A DNA stretch of 64,000 bases from Cryptomeria japonica (lineage: Eukaryota; Streptophyta; Pinopsida; Cupressales; Cupressaceae), in the NCBI RefSeq assembly GCF_030272615.1, contig NC_081413.1:143566476-143630475 (forward strand), given 5' to 3'. This document shows, piece by piece, positions 12,063 through 22,845 of this stretch (positions within the stretch are counted from its first letter, which is position 1; every line of letters starts with the position of its first letter). The position numbers were made by a program, and so were the translations under genes. The notes beneath the pieces were generated by a model. It ran no database searches and was not told the DNA's origin. It saw nothing but the letters and a program-made list of their open reading frames with translations.

Positions 12063-13289
12063 GTATCTTCTCACCTATTTGTTTTTCCAATTTGCTGTCT
12101 TTTTGCAGTGTTTTATATAAGACATGCAAGTTTAGTTAAATTTTATGTTTTATGATAAATACTGAATTGTAATATAAATATTTCTAATTGTTTGAGAATA
12201 CTTTTTGATTTTTTTCCTTCAGTTTGTTAGTTTATCTCAATTTTCAGCATAAGTCAGAAATGGGAGTGAAATGGAGGATTTGCTGTATTCATAGTTATCA
12301 GAAACGAGAATCATATTCCGTAGATTGTGTAGATTAATTAAATATGGTTTATAAAAGTTTCTGTTGTGAATATTCATGATATTTATCGATTTTTTAAATT
12401 AATATCCATTGTTTTTCATTTCTGCAAGTTGAAAGGGGTTGTAGACATTATCACATCACTCAACTAGTTGCAAAGGCCCAGAAATGGTGCTGTTTCTGTT
12501 GCACAGTTTAGGCCATTTCTTTTTTTTTTAATTAAAATTTTACACCAAATGGGCTGTCCTATCGGCAACATCCATTTGCCATTGCAGACGAGTTACAGGC
12601 CAAAAAAAAAATTGCAATGCAGTGATGTGTTGTGCTTCTTGCAAATATAGGCTGTATCTAAAGCTACTGATATTGGATTTTCATTTTGTTTAATTTTTTA
12701 ATTTCATCACAGAAATTTCAGCACCTTTTTTAAAAATGGGTTAGAAATGTAGTTTTTGATATAAAACGTATCAAATGTTACGAAGATTTCGGCAAATTTT
12801 ATGTTTTAAATTTATACCTGGCTTTAATACATATAAACTTTATTTTTACAGGAATATTTTATGTTTTGTCCCCAGATGGTTGAATTTTCACAATTTCTCA
12901 AGATCAGATTTGCCGATGAGCATATTTTGGGAGAAGGGAAGAAAACATCACGCATATTTTAGTATAAGTTGTTTTCAAAGTTAATAGTTATGCAGGAATT
13001 TAATATTCTTAGTAAAATGTTATCCTGTAATACATATGTTAATTAATTCTACAGGGTATTCTTCTTGATCCTTTGTAATGGAACACTTGCATAAAATTTT
13101 CAAATATCAGATTTACCAATGAGCAGATATTCGTAAAAAGGAAATAAGAATGAACGTGATGCAGAGTCTTATGTAAAACTTACTTAAAGTTGTCAAGGTA
13201 ACATTTTAGGTTTTTAGAATAATATCAACCTATAAGAGTACAATAGTAAATATATATATTCTTTACTTCAACATGGTAATTGTCATGTG

Positions 13290-14105
13290 TTCTTTGTCAG
13301 ATCCATAGCCGAGTGAGAGATCTGGCAGTGTAGGAGTAGCAAATCTGTAGTTATTTTCAGTTTTTAGTTAGAAATTTTAATGTTTGGAATGAGGAGGGCA
13401 TACGGTCGGTTAGGAATTAGTAGAATTGTAGTTACTTTCAGTTAGGGTCAGTTAAATAATGGAATAAGGCAGATAATGCTTCTTGTTAGGAATGGCTAAA
13501 TAAGGGAATGAACTTATGAGTTAAGTGTTGTTGATCGAGTGAGGAACTTATCAATCTACTTCCATCAATTGAAAAATGATTGTTTATGATTGAAAAGACA
13601 TGGAATAGAAGTAGTGCAAGAAGATAAGAGAAGATAAATGTGAGAAATTGGAAAACAAAAATCAACTTTATTCTCAGGCTTGTGATATTGTCACAACAAA
13701 TTGTGGCATCCTGAGATGGATCCCTTCAAACATAACAAACTTGATCATTTTGGGGATGGAAACCTTCAAGCAACATATTGAATTTCAAAGTATCATCTAG
13801 ATCATCAATAGAACCCATTTAGAGTGAACCTGAATGCATTCTTGGGGATGTAAGTCCTTAAGTGTAGTTTGTATTGTACAATGATAGTAAGACTTTGCAG
13901 AGTGTTTCAGATTAGTGCTGTAGTCATTTTACATACTGTAGTGTGTTAAGGGTATATCATGGTTCAAATATGTATGCTGGGGAGTCCCAAGAGTTGTAAT
14001 AGTTAAGTTCTTCATTTGCACGTATTTGTTTCATGCAAATAATATTAAAAAACTAAACGCTTTTTAGGTTTGATTAATTGGTATGCATTTAGTTTAAGAC
14101 ACTAC
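13290..14105 (+). repeat. Plus-strand copia-type LTR with primer binding site remnant
   Basis: The segment 13,300-13,760 matches the reverse complement of 14,580-15,060 over several hundred bases with clear but diverged identity, and its tail matches the 3' end of the minus-strand LTR at 15,444. It is followed directly by TTGGTATTAGAGCTGAG at 14105-14121, a decayed form of the copia primer site (TGGTATCAGAGC, complementary to initiator Met-tRNA). The 14,122-14,320 stretch after it is probably leader. No coding region follows. Its left end is approximate. Confidence 0.65.
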
Positions 14106-14319
14106 ATTGGTATTAGAGCTGAGATCTTGCTAGCCTATGAAAGGGTTTATAACAAAAACATAGTAAGGTATCAATATTGCATGTCACAAGTGATAAAGAA
14201 GTTAGATGCCAAACTAGGGAAATGGCATTGAGGATAAGAGTTGGAATTTTTCAACTCAATGGGATCTTTGAAACATGGGCATCCACAACTCATCAATCCC
14301 CCATGTACAAATGTCAATA

Positions 14320-16403
14320 TTTATTTTTGTGAAACACATACATGCAAATGGAGAACATCTTAACTATGACAACTCATAGGGAATGCCTAGCATATAGATT
14401 TGAACTCTGTCATATGCCAAACATATAATATTAGGTAAACTAATTGCTTTGCTAATCTTGGATGCTTTGCAAACTTTTGCTATTATTTTTTGTACCACAT
14501 GCTACACTTAAGGGTTTTTGTCCCAAGAATGGATCTAGTTTCATGACTGAAGAGCTTTGCTAACAATTTAGATGATACTTTATTTGTCCACTGCTTAAAT
14601 GTTTTTGTCCCTAAGATTATCTAATTTGCTATGCTTGAAGGGTTTAATCTATGTATGAATGCCACCTTCTGTTATGACTGTATCACAAGACAGAATAAAG
14701 TTGGCTTTTATTTTCAAATTTTTGAAGTATATCTTCTCTTTGTCCCCAATGTTGCATGTATTCCATGTTTCCTCCAATCCTCAATTAGTGGTAGTTGATT
14801 GACAAGTTCTCATCTCAATCAATGACAATTAAGTAGCAATCTCATTTCCTTATTTAATTGATCACAAGCGTAAGTGTTCACCTACCTTATTTCCCTGTTT
14901 AATTGAGTCTAACTAGAAGTAACTACAATTATAACCTATTGACCACATGCCCTCCTTCCAAACACAAACATTCCTAATTACAAAGTGAAAGTAACTATAG
15001 AATTGCTACTCCAATGGTGCTAAACCACTCACTCAATTATAGATTTGAGAAAAAGGATACGAAAATCCTCCCTTCGTGATTTTGCTCACCCTCAAGCAAG
15101 ACAAAACTGGGTGATCCAGGATATCAGTTGATTTCCTTAGTTGATGGAAGATCTACGGATGATACCTCATCCATTGTGCTTGTGCTTGCATGAATCAAGA
15201 TCATGTTCCACAATTTGCATACTCTAGGTGAGGAGATTGATGCGTTGTTGCTGACCATCTTTCAATGATCCCATCAAGTTGAAGAATTCTAGCTCTCTAT
15301 CCTTGTGCGCTATTTCTTTGGGTTGATATTTGATTTCTTCATCACTTGGGTGAGATGCAATATTGATTTTTGATTTTGTTTTTTCTTTAAAGTTGAAACC
15401 CATTCACAAGTTGAGAAGATCATAACTTGATACCATTGTGGTGTCCTAAACTACAAATGAAGGGCAACTAGACTATTTCTAGTCATTGGGAATGCCCAAT
15501 GTATAGAGATTAACCTTGACACTTCCTAATCACATTGTAGCATGTTAATTGACCACCCTGCTAATCTTTGGACACTTTGCATGGTCTTCCTATTAATTTA
15601 CATCATGTACTACACTTGAAGGTTTTCTCCCTTAAGAATGCTTATGGATTCATATGTGAAGGTTTCTATTGATAATCTTGACAATACTCTGAAATTTAGT
15701 ATAATGCTTGAGGGTTTTTATCCCCAAGATATTATAAGTTGCCCAAGGCAAATACAAGTAGTGTGGAATACTAAGAAAATTAAAAAAACAATGGATCTCT
15801 TAAACATTCCATTTTAATGTCCTTAACATGAAACATAGAAGCATATCAAAGAATGTGTCTCTATTTTAATGTCCTTAACATCTATTAGAAACATACATCC
15901 ATTCAAGGTTGCCTACCTGCAATTTGCCTCAACAACTTGATGAAATATAGCAAATCTTTGATGGCGAACTATGTCCCAATTGCTAGTGCTCAGTTCTGTG
16001 CTAAAATCAATAAAATAACCTCATTAAATAGTGATTTCATGCAGTTAGGGTATTGCGATAGGTTGGTGGATAGTAAATGCATTTCTTGGGTGATTTTTTC
16101 TCATTTTTTCATGATTTAAACCTAAAAAAATCGTTGAACATGTTGAAAAGATCACGACTGATTAAATCAGGATTTTTTGGGAAAAAATCGTTTTGGCCAA
16201 GGAATTTTAAAAAATTGCGAAAATCAGGATTTTTTGAGGATTTATGCTTCTCTGATCCTAATATTGACCACATGCCCTCCTCAATGTGACTACAATCCTA
16301 ACCAACTGACCAGACACCCCCCTCAATGTAACTACAAACTCACATCCTATGTAGCCAAAGTACTCACCTAACTATGGATTCAAAAAATGGTACATAGAAA
16401 ATC
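14320..16403 (-). mobile_element. Minus-strand LTR element with no coding region (LTR, short leader, LTR)
   Basis: On the minus strand, the 5' LTR is about 16403-15444 and the 3' LTR about 15065-14320, with only about 370 bp between them. Next to the 5' LTR is ATGGTATCAAGTTATGATC (complement of 15425-15444), a decayed primer site. Next to the 3' LTR is the purine tract GAAGGGAGGA (complement of 15066-15075). Both LTRs begin with a GATTTTC-like word and share long blocks such as GGAGGGCATGTGGTCAAT. The 5' LTR appears to hold an extra AT-rich insert near 16,090-16,250. The internal region codes for nothing I recognise, so it is a non-autonomous or deleted copy. Confidence 0.65.
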
Positions 16404-16412
16404 GTTCCAAAA

Positions 16413-16500
16413 TTTGTTTGCAAATACTGATAATTGATTTTGTATTTGTTTGCAAATACTGATAATCGATTTTGTTTTTGTTTGCAAATACTGATAAATT
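16413..16500. repeat. 32 bp tandem repeat, three copies
   Basis: The word TTGTTTGCAAATACTGATAA recurs at 16414, 16446 and 16478, a regular 32 bp period, with only one or two changes between copies. It lies just outside the 5' LTR end of the minus-strand element. Confidence 0.85.
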
Positions 16501-16539
16501 AATCACACCCAAAAAAAAACTCTTTAACTGTGGGTATTT

Positions 16540-16995
16540 TTATATAATTTTAATGAAACACATACAATCAAATGGAGGAAAACTAAACAAGTACAACTCA
16601 TCGGGAATGCCCAACTTACAGATTTAAACTTTGATATGTCCTAAACAAACTATAGTTTGTAAACTGATTGCCTTGCTAATTTTGGACACTTCGCATAGTC
16701 TTGCTATTGTTTTGCACCATATACTATACTTGAGGGTTTTCGTCCCCAAGAATGTATATTTATTCATGCTTAAATAGTTCCACTGATGCTCCAAATGATA
16801 CTCTGAAATTCGAGCTACTGCTTGACGATTTCTGTCCCAAAGATGATCTGATTTGCTAGCTTGAAGTGTTTTGTTTCCAAAGGCCACTAGCTGCTATGAC
16901 ATTATTACAAGCCTAACAATAGATTTAAATTTTCTTTTCAAATTTTTGAAGTATATCTTCTCCTTGCCCTCAGTTTTGCTTATATTCCATGCTTC
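16540..16995 (-). repeat. Further minus-strand LTR fragment of the same family
   Basis: About 450 bp parallel the 14,320-14,770 block base by base with many substitutions: GAAACACATACA at the left, a GGGAATGCC word, TACTTGAGGGTTTTCGTCCCCAAGAATG in the middle, and TTTTTGAAGTATATCTTCTC at the right. It is an incomplete LTR, lacking its 5' part. Confidence 0.65.
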
Positions 16996-17017
16996 CTTAA
17001 TCAGAGCAATAGTTGAA

Positions 17018-17311
17018 TGCAAAATGAAATATATTGTTTTAAAAGCTCCACATTCTTATTTAAATTACAACTTTTATTCATAATAAATTATCATAACACT
17101 TCTTTATAATCTTTTATATTTCATCTTAAAATACAAGTTATCTATTGTACTCACCTTTTACATTTGCAAAATGAAATATATTGTTTTAAAAGCTCCACAT
17201 TCTTATTTAACTTACAACTTTTATTCATAATAAATTATCATAACACTTCTTTATAATCTTTTACATTTCATCATAAAATACAAGTTATCTATTGTACTCA
17301 CCTTTTACATT
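17018..17311. repeat. 147 bp tandem duplication in the intron
   Basis: A 147 bp unit beginning TGCAAAATGAAATATATTG occurs at 17018-17164 and again at 17165-17311 with only a few mismatches. No coding content. Confidence 0.9.
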
Positions 17312-17954
17312 TGTCATAGGACAAATATATAAGATGAATTACTCTGATACATTTACATTGCCACACCTATAGCTGTACACATAAGAACAGTGTTTGCCCA
17401 CATAAGAGCAATACTTGTCCATATGAGCACACTATAATATAAATAACACACTTATATTGGATAGTTATGATATCTTGATGGTATTTACTATTTACTACAT
17501 TTCTTAATGAATTTATTTATGATTCTTTTACATGACATTGATAAGTTCTCATGTGTTCATGTAAGGGTCTATTTTGATAAACACTTGGTCATTTATTAAA
17601 TTTCACGTGGAATTATAATTAACAATATACAGTAGACATATGTTGCAATACTAAATCCCATAACCACGAATACCATACCAACAATAGGACCCCACCCATC
17701 TGTTGGTCCTTCTCCTCTAAGTTTGCCAATAAGAAGATTTTTCAGAAAAAAAAAGATGCAGGTCTTTATATTGAACATATTTACAACTACTAACATTTCC
17801 AAACTTTGATGTATTTAGTGTAAACATTTTCTTATCATACATATATATTTTGTTTTCACTGTATGTGTTGTGGTCTTTTTGGGCAATTTTCTGTTTTTCC
17901 TAGTTCTTTGAAAGATTCATTAAACATTGGACAAGTTTGTTTTTAGGCTAATAT

Positions 17955-18306
17955 TTGACTAAGAACATATAATTTTCAAATGCCAGTATTATCAAAATTC
18001 TATGTTTATAGTCAAATTTTAGCCTACATTTCATATGTTGTTGAATTTACATTGCATTTTTGCCAATTGGCTAATTTATAAGGAATATTTACAACTTAAA
18101 CATTCCAATTGATTAATTTATAAGGAATATTTACAACTTAAACATTCCAATTGACTAAGAACATATAATTTTCTAATGCCAGTATTATCAAAATTCTACG
18201 TTTATAGTCAAATTTTAGCCTACATTTCATATGTTGTTGAATTTACATTGCATTTTTGCCAATTGGCTAATTTATAAGGAATATTTACAACTTAAACATT
18301 CCAATT
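17955..18306. repeat. 196 bp duplication with an inner 42 bp repeat
   Basis: The block from TTGACTAAGAACATATAATTTTC at 17955 recurs at 18151, a 196 bp offset, with a couple of base changes. Inside it a 42 bp unit (AATTTATAAGGAATATTTACAA and the bases after it) occurs three times. The second copy ends about 160 bases before the splice acceptor of the RING ligase gene. Confidence 0.9.
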
Positions 18307-18467
18307 TGCAATTTTTTTTAGAGAGAAACATCACAAGACTATCTGAGTAGAGTAAAAGTAACTGGCCTTTTAAAAATTCTCTGTTTTTAGTCAAATATTA
18401 ACCTTCAAATTTTAATACACATTATATATTCCCGATTTTCCATTGCTTAAAATTTTACTTTGTTCAG

Positions 18468-18897
18468 GTATGAAGAAGAGAGTGCAGATGTTGACGTGGA
18501 CGATGTGGATGCCGATGGTGATGTGGATGCATATTTTGGGGACCCAGAGGACTATGCTGATGCAGCAGGATATGAAGTTTTGCTTGAACATTTTGCAGAG
18601 ATTGATAACTTTCCCAAAGGGGCTCCTCCAGCTGCCAAGGTTGTAGTGGATTCTCTTCCTTCAATTTTTATTTGCCAGAAACAGATTGACGATGGAAATG
18701 CATTTTGCCCAATCTGCAAGGAAGTTGTTGAAATTGGAGAACAAGCCAAACAATTGCCTTGCTTGCATCACTATCATGGGTGCTGCATTCTTCCATGGCT
18801 GAGATCACGGAATTCATGCCCTGTTTGTCGATATGAGCTGCCAACTGATGATCCTGAATATGAAGAGCAAAGAAAACAGGTTACCCTACAAACATGA
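18468..18897 (+). CDS. RING-H2 E3 ubiquitin ligase, exon 2 (RING domain)
   Basis: The exon gives one base of codon 440, then 142 residues and a TGA at 18895-18897. It starts with a Glu/Asp-rich run, then GYEVLLEHFAEIDNF, a conserved stretch before the RING in this family, and AAKVVVDSLPSIFI. The RING-H2 spans about residues 520-560 of the joined protein: C-x2-C-x14-C-x-H-x2-H-x2-C-x10-C-x2-C, with Pro-Trp before the last pair (LPWL) as in E2-binding RINGs. After it comes RYELPTDDPEYEE, a signature of the CIP8/RDUF group. The ligase would pass ubiquitin from an E2 to a substrate in the cytosol or nucleus; the substrate is unknown. The last codons follow CAG|GTTACC, which could also be a splice donor, so a further 3' exon cannot be excluded. 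Confidence 0.85.
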
Positions 18898-20144
18898 ATT
18901 GTGTAGGTTGTTTTCTTTCTAGTTCTATTTCATCTCTCAACTGCCATTCAATTATAAATATTTAAGTTCGAGAATAGGCATAGTCATATGTATAAGTTCT
19001 AGCAGGTTAATATATATAAGTTTTATCATAGTCAGATATATTCTTTTTTTCATATCTGTAGGTTGGTCTCATCCCAATTCATTTTGCTGAAAAGATATTC
19101 TTTTCATGTGTTGCAAAAGTAGTATTTTGGTTTAGAACTGGCTTTTAAATTCAGGACAAAGTAGTGTATTTGAATTTTTCTTTTGAATTATCGTAGAGAA
19201 AATGCTGTAAATAAACAAATACACTGTAATATAGTAATACCGTGGATTAACTGCTTTCTGAAAGCAGTGAAGTTAAGATTGATTGGAGAGGATGAAAGTT
19301 TTTCATTTTCACCTGTTTTCAATCTTTGAATAAATACAACGTGAGATTTGCATTTGTAGTTAAGTTTACTTTCCACAATTTGCTTCAGATCATTCTTGAC
19401 CGTGGATTAACTGCTTTCTGAAAGCAGTGAAGTTAAGATTGATTGGAGAGGATGAAAGTTTTTCATTTTCACCTGTTTTCAATCTTTGAATAAATACAAC
19501 GTGAGATTTGCATTTGTAGTTAAGTTTACTTTCCACAATTTGCTTCAGATCATTCTTGACAACACGTAATGTTTTGTCATGGCATAATACTTTGTTGCTA
19601 TGTTATGTTGTTTCTTCTTTTGCCTTCTTATATTCTGTTTTAAACATGATTTTCTTGCTGCCTTGAGAGTTATGTGATTCTCTCATTTGCCAGAGGCATC
19701 AAAAGATGTTAATTCTGTGAGGAATATTGACCATTATTTTTCAATTTCCAGTTACAAATTCTCAAGATTCTTGGTAGTAATTAGACAAATCTAGACAATT
19801 TGTGTTATTAGGGATATGTGTGGCTTTCCAGTTTCCTGGTTCACTGTGTTGTGCCTTAAGAGGCTCTGATAACTAATTGCTTTATAGATACTCACTTGGC
19901 TCATGAAATAAAATTTTGGGGTACAGCAGTATAGATGCAACAACAGATTTGCACATAAATGAACTTAGAAATTATAGGTAAGTAAAGATTTGTATCCCTC
20001 ACACCATGGCTATATCCTTCTTTTAATGTACCCTGAAAATATTATTTAAAGGTCCCATCTTAATGTTTATTTTCATTCTGGATACATACACTGTAAGTAG
20101 ATTTTCTCTTGCATTTCATGTGCTTAATGGCTTTTCTCAAAGTT
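18898..20144. other. Downstream flank of the RING ligase, probable 3' UTR and spacer
   Basis: No gene seen. Possible polyadenylation words (AATAAA) occur at about 19,329 and 19,489, both inside the 160 bp tandem duplication described separately. The rest is ordinary AT-rich sequence. Confidence 0.5.
19241..19560. repeat. Perfect 160 bp tandem duplication
   Basis: The segment 19241-19400 beginning CGTGGATTAACTGCTTTCTG is followed immediately by 19401-19560, and I see no base difference between them. Each copy contains the inverted pair CTGCTTTC/GAAAGCAG and an AATAAA word. Perfect identity points to a recent duplication, or an assembly artefact. Confidence 0.95.
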
Positions 20145-20336
20145 GCATGGACACGGATACGGATATGGCCATTTTGTAAGACCCCCAATTTGGATACGGC
20201 TGGATACATCATTCATAAAAAAACATACACATATTTAACACAATTTTCTAAATTATTTGAAGAGATTTTCATTACTTCAAAATCAATATAGACACATAAT
20301 TGTTATATAAATAGTAGAGTTGCATTGCAAGATAAC

Positions 20337-20544
20337 TAAAACAGTGCGAAAACACGCAATGGATTTCAAAGAATTGATTGAATAATTAGAATGAGCAAAA
20401 CGCTCATAAATAATACAAGCTATTTACAAGAATAGCAAGTTTCTACAAAGAAACTGCTGAGAAGATCGAAGACAATCTTTCTAAAAAAGAATGTACACTG
20501 AATGAGCATTAATACTAAAATTAACATATTTTAATATTCTATTA
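20337..20544 (-). repeat. Copia-1 3' LTR
   Basis: This 208 bp repeat is bounded by ATAAC on the outside and the purine tract on the inside. It matches the 5' LTR at all but one position (20340, A here and T in the other copy). The first three coding-strand bases of the LTR are TAA, which serve as the stop codon of the pol frame. Confidence 0.97.
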
Positions 20545-22845
20545 CCCTCCCTTAATGCTCAATCTATTAACTACACCTATAGACCCCCTGAATTTTACAA
20601 ATTTATCAGGACCAAGGGGCTTGGTGAATATGTCTGCTGGCTGCTCCGAGGTAGGAACATACAGCAACTGGATGGATCCGTCTTCAACCAGCTGTCGAAT
20701 ATAGTGACAATGCGTTTCCACATGCTTGGTTCTTTCATGGAAGACTGGATTCTTGGCGAGTTTGAGCACTCCCTGATTATCACAGAACAAGGGAGTAGGA
20801 CCTGCTTGAGAGACATGCATATCCGCAAGCATTCGCCGAAGCCAAACCGCCTCACAAGATGCTTTAACTGCTCCCCGATACTCTGCTTCTGTCGAGGAGA
20901 GAGCCACTGCCTGCTGCTTCTTACTAGTCCATGTGACAGCACCAGATCCCAAACTAAACACATACCCTGCTGTAGACTTACGGTCATCAACCGAACCTGC
21001 CCAGTCAGAATCTGTGTAACCACTGAGTATAGGATCAGAACTCCGAGTATACAGAAGTCCATAATCAGAAGTGCCACTCACATAACGCAGCACACGCTTC
21101 GCTGCTAACCAATGATCAGCCTTGGGAGCTGTCATGAAGCGTGAAATGTAGCTCACTGCAAAACTGATGTCAGGTCTAGTAGCAGTAAGATAGATGAGAC
21201 TGCCCACTAGTTGCCTGAACAGAGATTCATCCACAACTAGTGAGGATGACTGAGCTGAAAGTTTGAGCCCGGGTTCCATAGGAGTAGAGGCAGGTTTGCA
21301 ATCCTGCATTCTGAACCTGTCCACAAGACCTCTGGCATACTTGGACTGAGAGAGAAAGATATTGGTCTCAGTCTGCCAAACTTCAACTCCTAAGCAGTAA
21401 TGTAGAAGTCCCAAATCTGTCATATCAAAAGTGCGGCACAAATCCTGTTTGATCCCAGTGATCAAATGTGCTGAACTGCCAGTAATGATTAAGTCATCCA
21501 CACAGACAACTACAAACAGAATATCATTACTAGTATGCTTGATATACAGGTTTGCATTAGATGGACTCCGCTGAAAGCCATGATCTGTCAGGTACTTATC
21601 AATTTTCATGTACCAAGCCCGAGGAGCTTGTTTCAGACCATAGAGTGCTTTGACTAGTCTACAGACCTTCTGTTCTTGACCAGCAACCTTGAATCCTGGG
21701 GGTTGTGTCATGTAGACTTCTTCCTGTAAGTCACCATTCAAAAAGGCACTCTTTACGTCCATCTGATGGACTTTCCAACTGAACTGGGCTGCCAAGGCAA
21801 GAACGAGCCGTATGGTACTCATTTTGGCTGTAGGAGCAAAAGTCTCCTCGTAGTCAATGCCTTCTTTCTGTGAGAACCCACGAGCAACAAGACGAGCCTT
21901 ATACTTGTCTAGGGTTCCATCAGCTTTATATTTTACTTTGTACACCCATTTGCAGCTAATGGGCTTCTTCCCTGAAGGAAGATCAGAAAGGGCCCAAGTG
22001 TGATTCTTCTGAAGACTCTGGAACTCAGCTTCCATAGCCTGTTCCCACTCAGGTATACCTTTAGCCTCTGAATATGTCTGAGGTTCAAAAACACTGTGTA
22101 TGTTAGCCATGAGAGCAAAATTGACTGTATGCTGTTGTTTGCTCTTATTACGGGAGGTTCTACCCTCAATGAGCTCAGTATCCCTGAGATCACCAATAGT
22201 CTTGGCCCACCATTTAGGCCGGAGAGTAGAAGTGCTAACATCTGGAGGAGCTGGAAGAGGCTCAGGATCAGGAACAGGAGCAGCAAGAGGAGGATTATTC
22301 TCCGGAGGGAACTCAGGTAGTGCATCATCGAAAATAGATTCTGCATCATCCCTCCCATCAGGCGAACCTAATGGGATAAGAACACGGTGAGGCTGATCCT
22401 CAGAATTCTGCTCAGAAGAAGGGGACTGAAAGAACCCTCTGTCTTCATCAAATACAACATCACAACTGAAGATAAGACGTTCAGTGTCTATATCTATCAG
22501 TCTGTAGGCCTTATGGTGATCACTGTATCTTGTCATCATGAGTTTCTGACTTTTGGAATCCAACTTGGAGCGCTTAGCATCTGGAATCCAAACATAGGCA
22601 ACAGAGCCAAAAACCTTCAGGTGGCTAATCTGAGGCTTCCGACCAGACCAAACCTCTTCTGGAGTCTTCCCCTTAACAGCCTGAGTAGGAGAGCGGTTAA
22701 GAAGATAGACAGCAGTAAATACTGCTTCAGCCCAATACTTATTCGGAACACTCCGGTGTTGTAACATAGAACGAGCCATCTCAACAACCGTACGATTGCG
22801 ACGCTCGACAACACTGTTTTGCTGAGGAGTGTAGGGTGTAGTCAA
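20542..22845 (-). pseudogene. Copia-1 pol, downstream part: integrase end, reverse transcriptase, RNase H
   Basis: 767 residues downstream of the amber codon, same frame as the upstream part. Integrase Glu is at residue 14 (QQNSVVERRN), followed by the variable linker with Pro-rich stretch near 180-205. RT spans about 255-500: KWVYKVKYKADG, the first catalytic Asp in HQMDVKSAFLNGDL (363), and CVDD at 448-451, where most copia RTs have YVDD. RNase H spans about 605-745: Asp612 in GYTDSDWAGS, Glu653 in SSTEAEY, Asp689 in FCDNQG, then ADIFTKPL. Without read-through this part would not be made, so it is called broken although its own frame is intact. Confidence 0.93.
20545..20553 (-). other. Copia-1 polypurine tract
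   Basis: AAGGGAGGG on the coding strand lies directly before the 3' LTR and would prime plus-strand DNA synthesis. It is unusual in being inside the coding sequence: it encodes the last residues of the polyprotein. Confidence 0.9.

Larger units (their letters stand above)
12063..18467 (+). other. Intron of the RING ligase gene, 6,405 bp
   Basis: The intron starts gtatct at 12063 and ends ttgttcag at 18467. Joining gives a phase-2 codon (GG|G, Gly440) and an uninterrupted frame from the acidic region into the RING domain. The 12,063-13,290 part is unique-looking AT-rich DNA. The remainder is mostly LTR remnants and tandem duplications listed separately. Introns of this length are common in conifers and rare in small-genome plants. 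Confidence 0.8.

Noticed and set aside
12063-12120. Hydrophobic C-terminal tail of the exon 1 frame as a membrane anchor
   Set aside because: It begins exactly at a good splice donor, and joining to the RING exon gives a proper family protein, so it is intron read-through.
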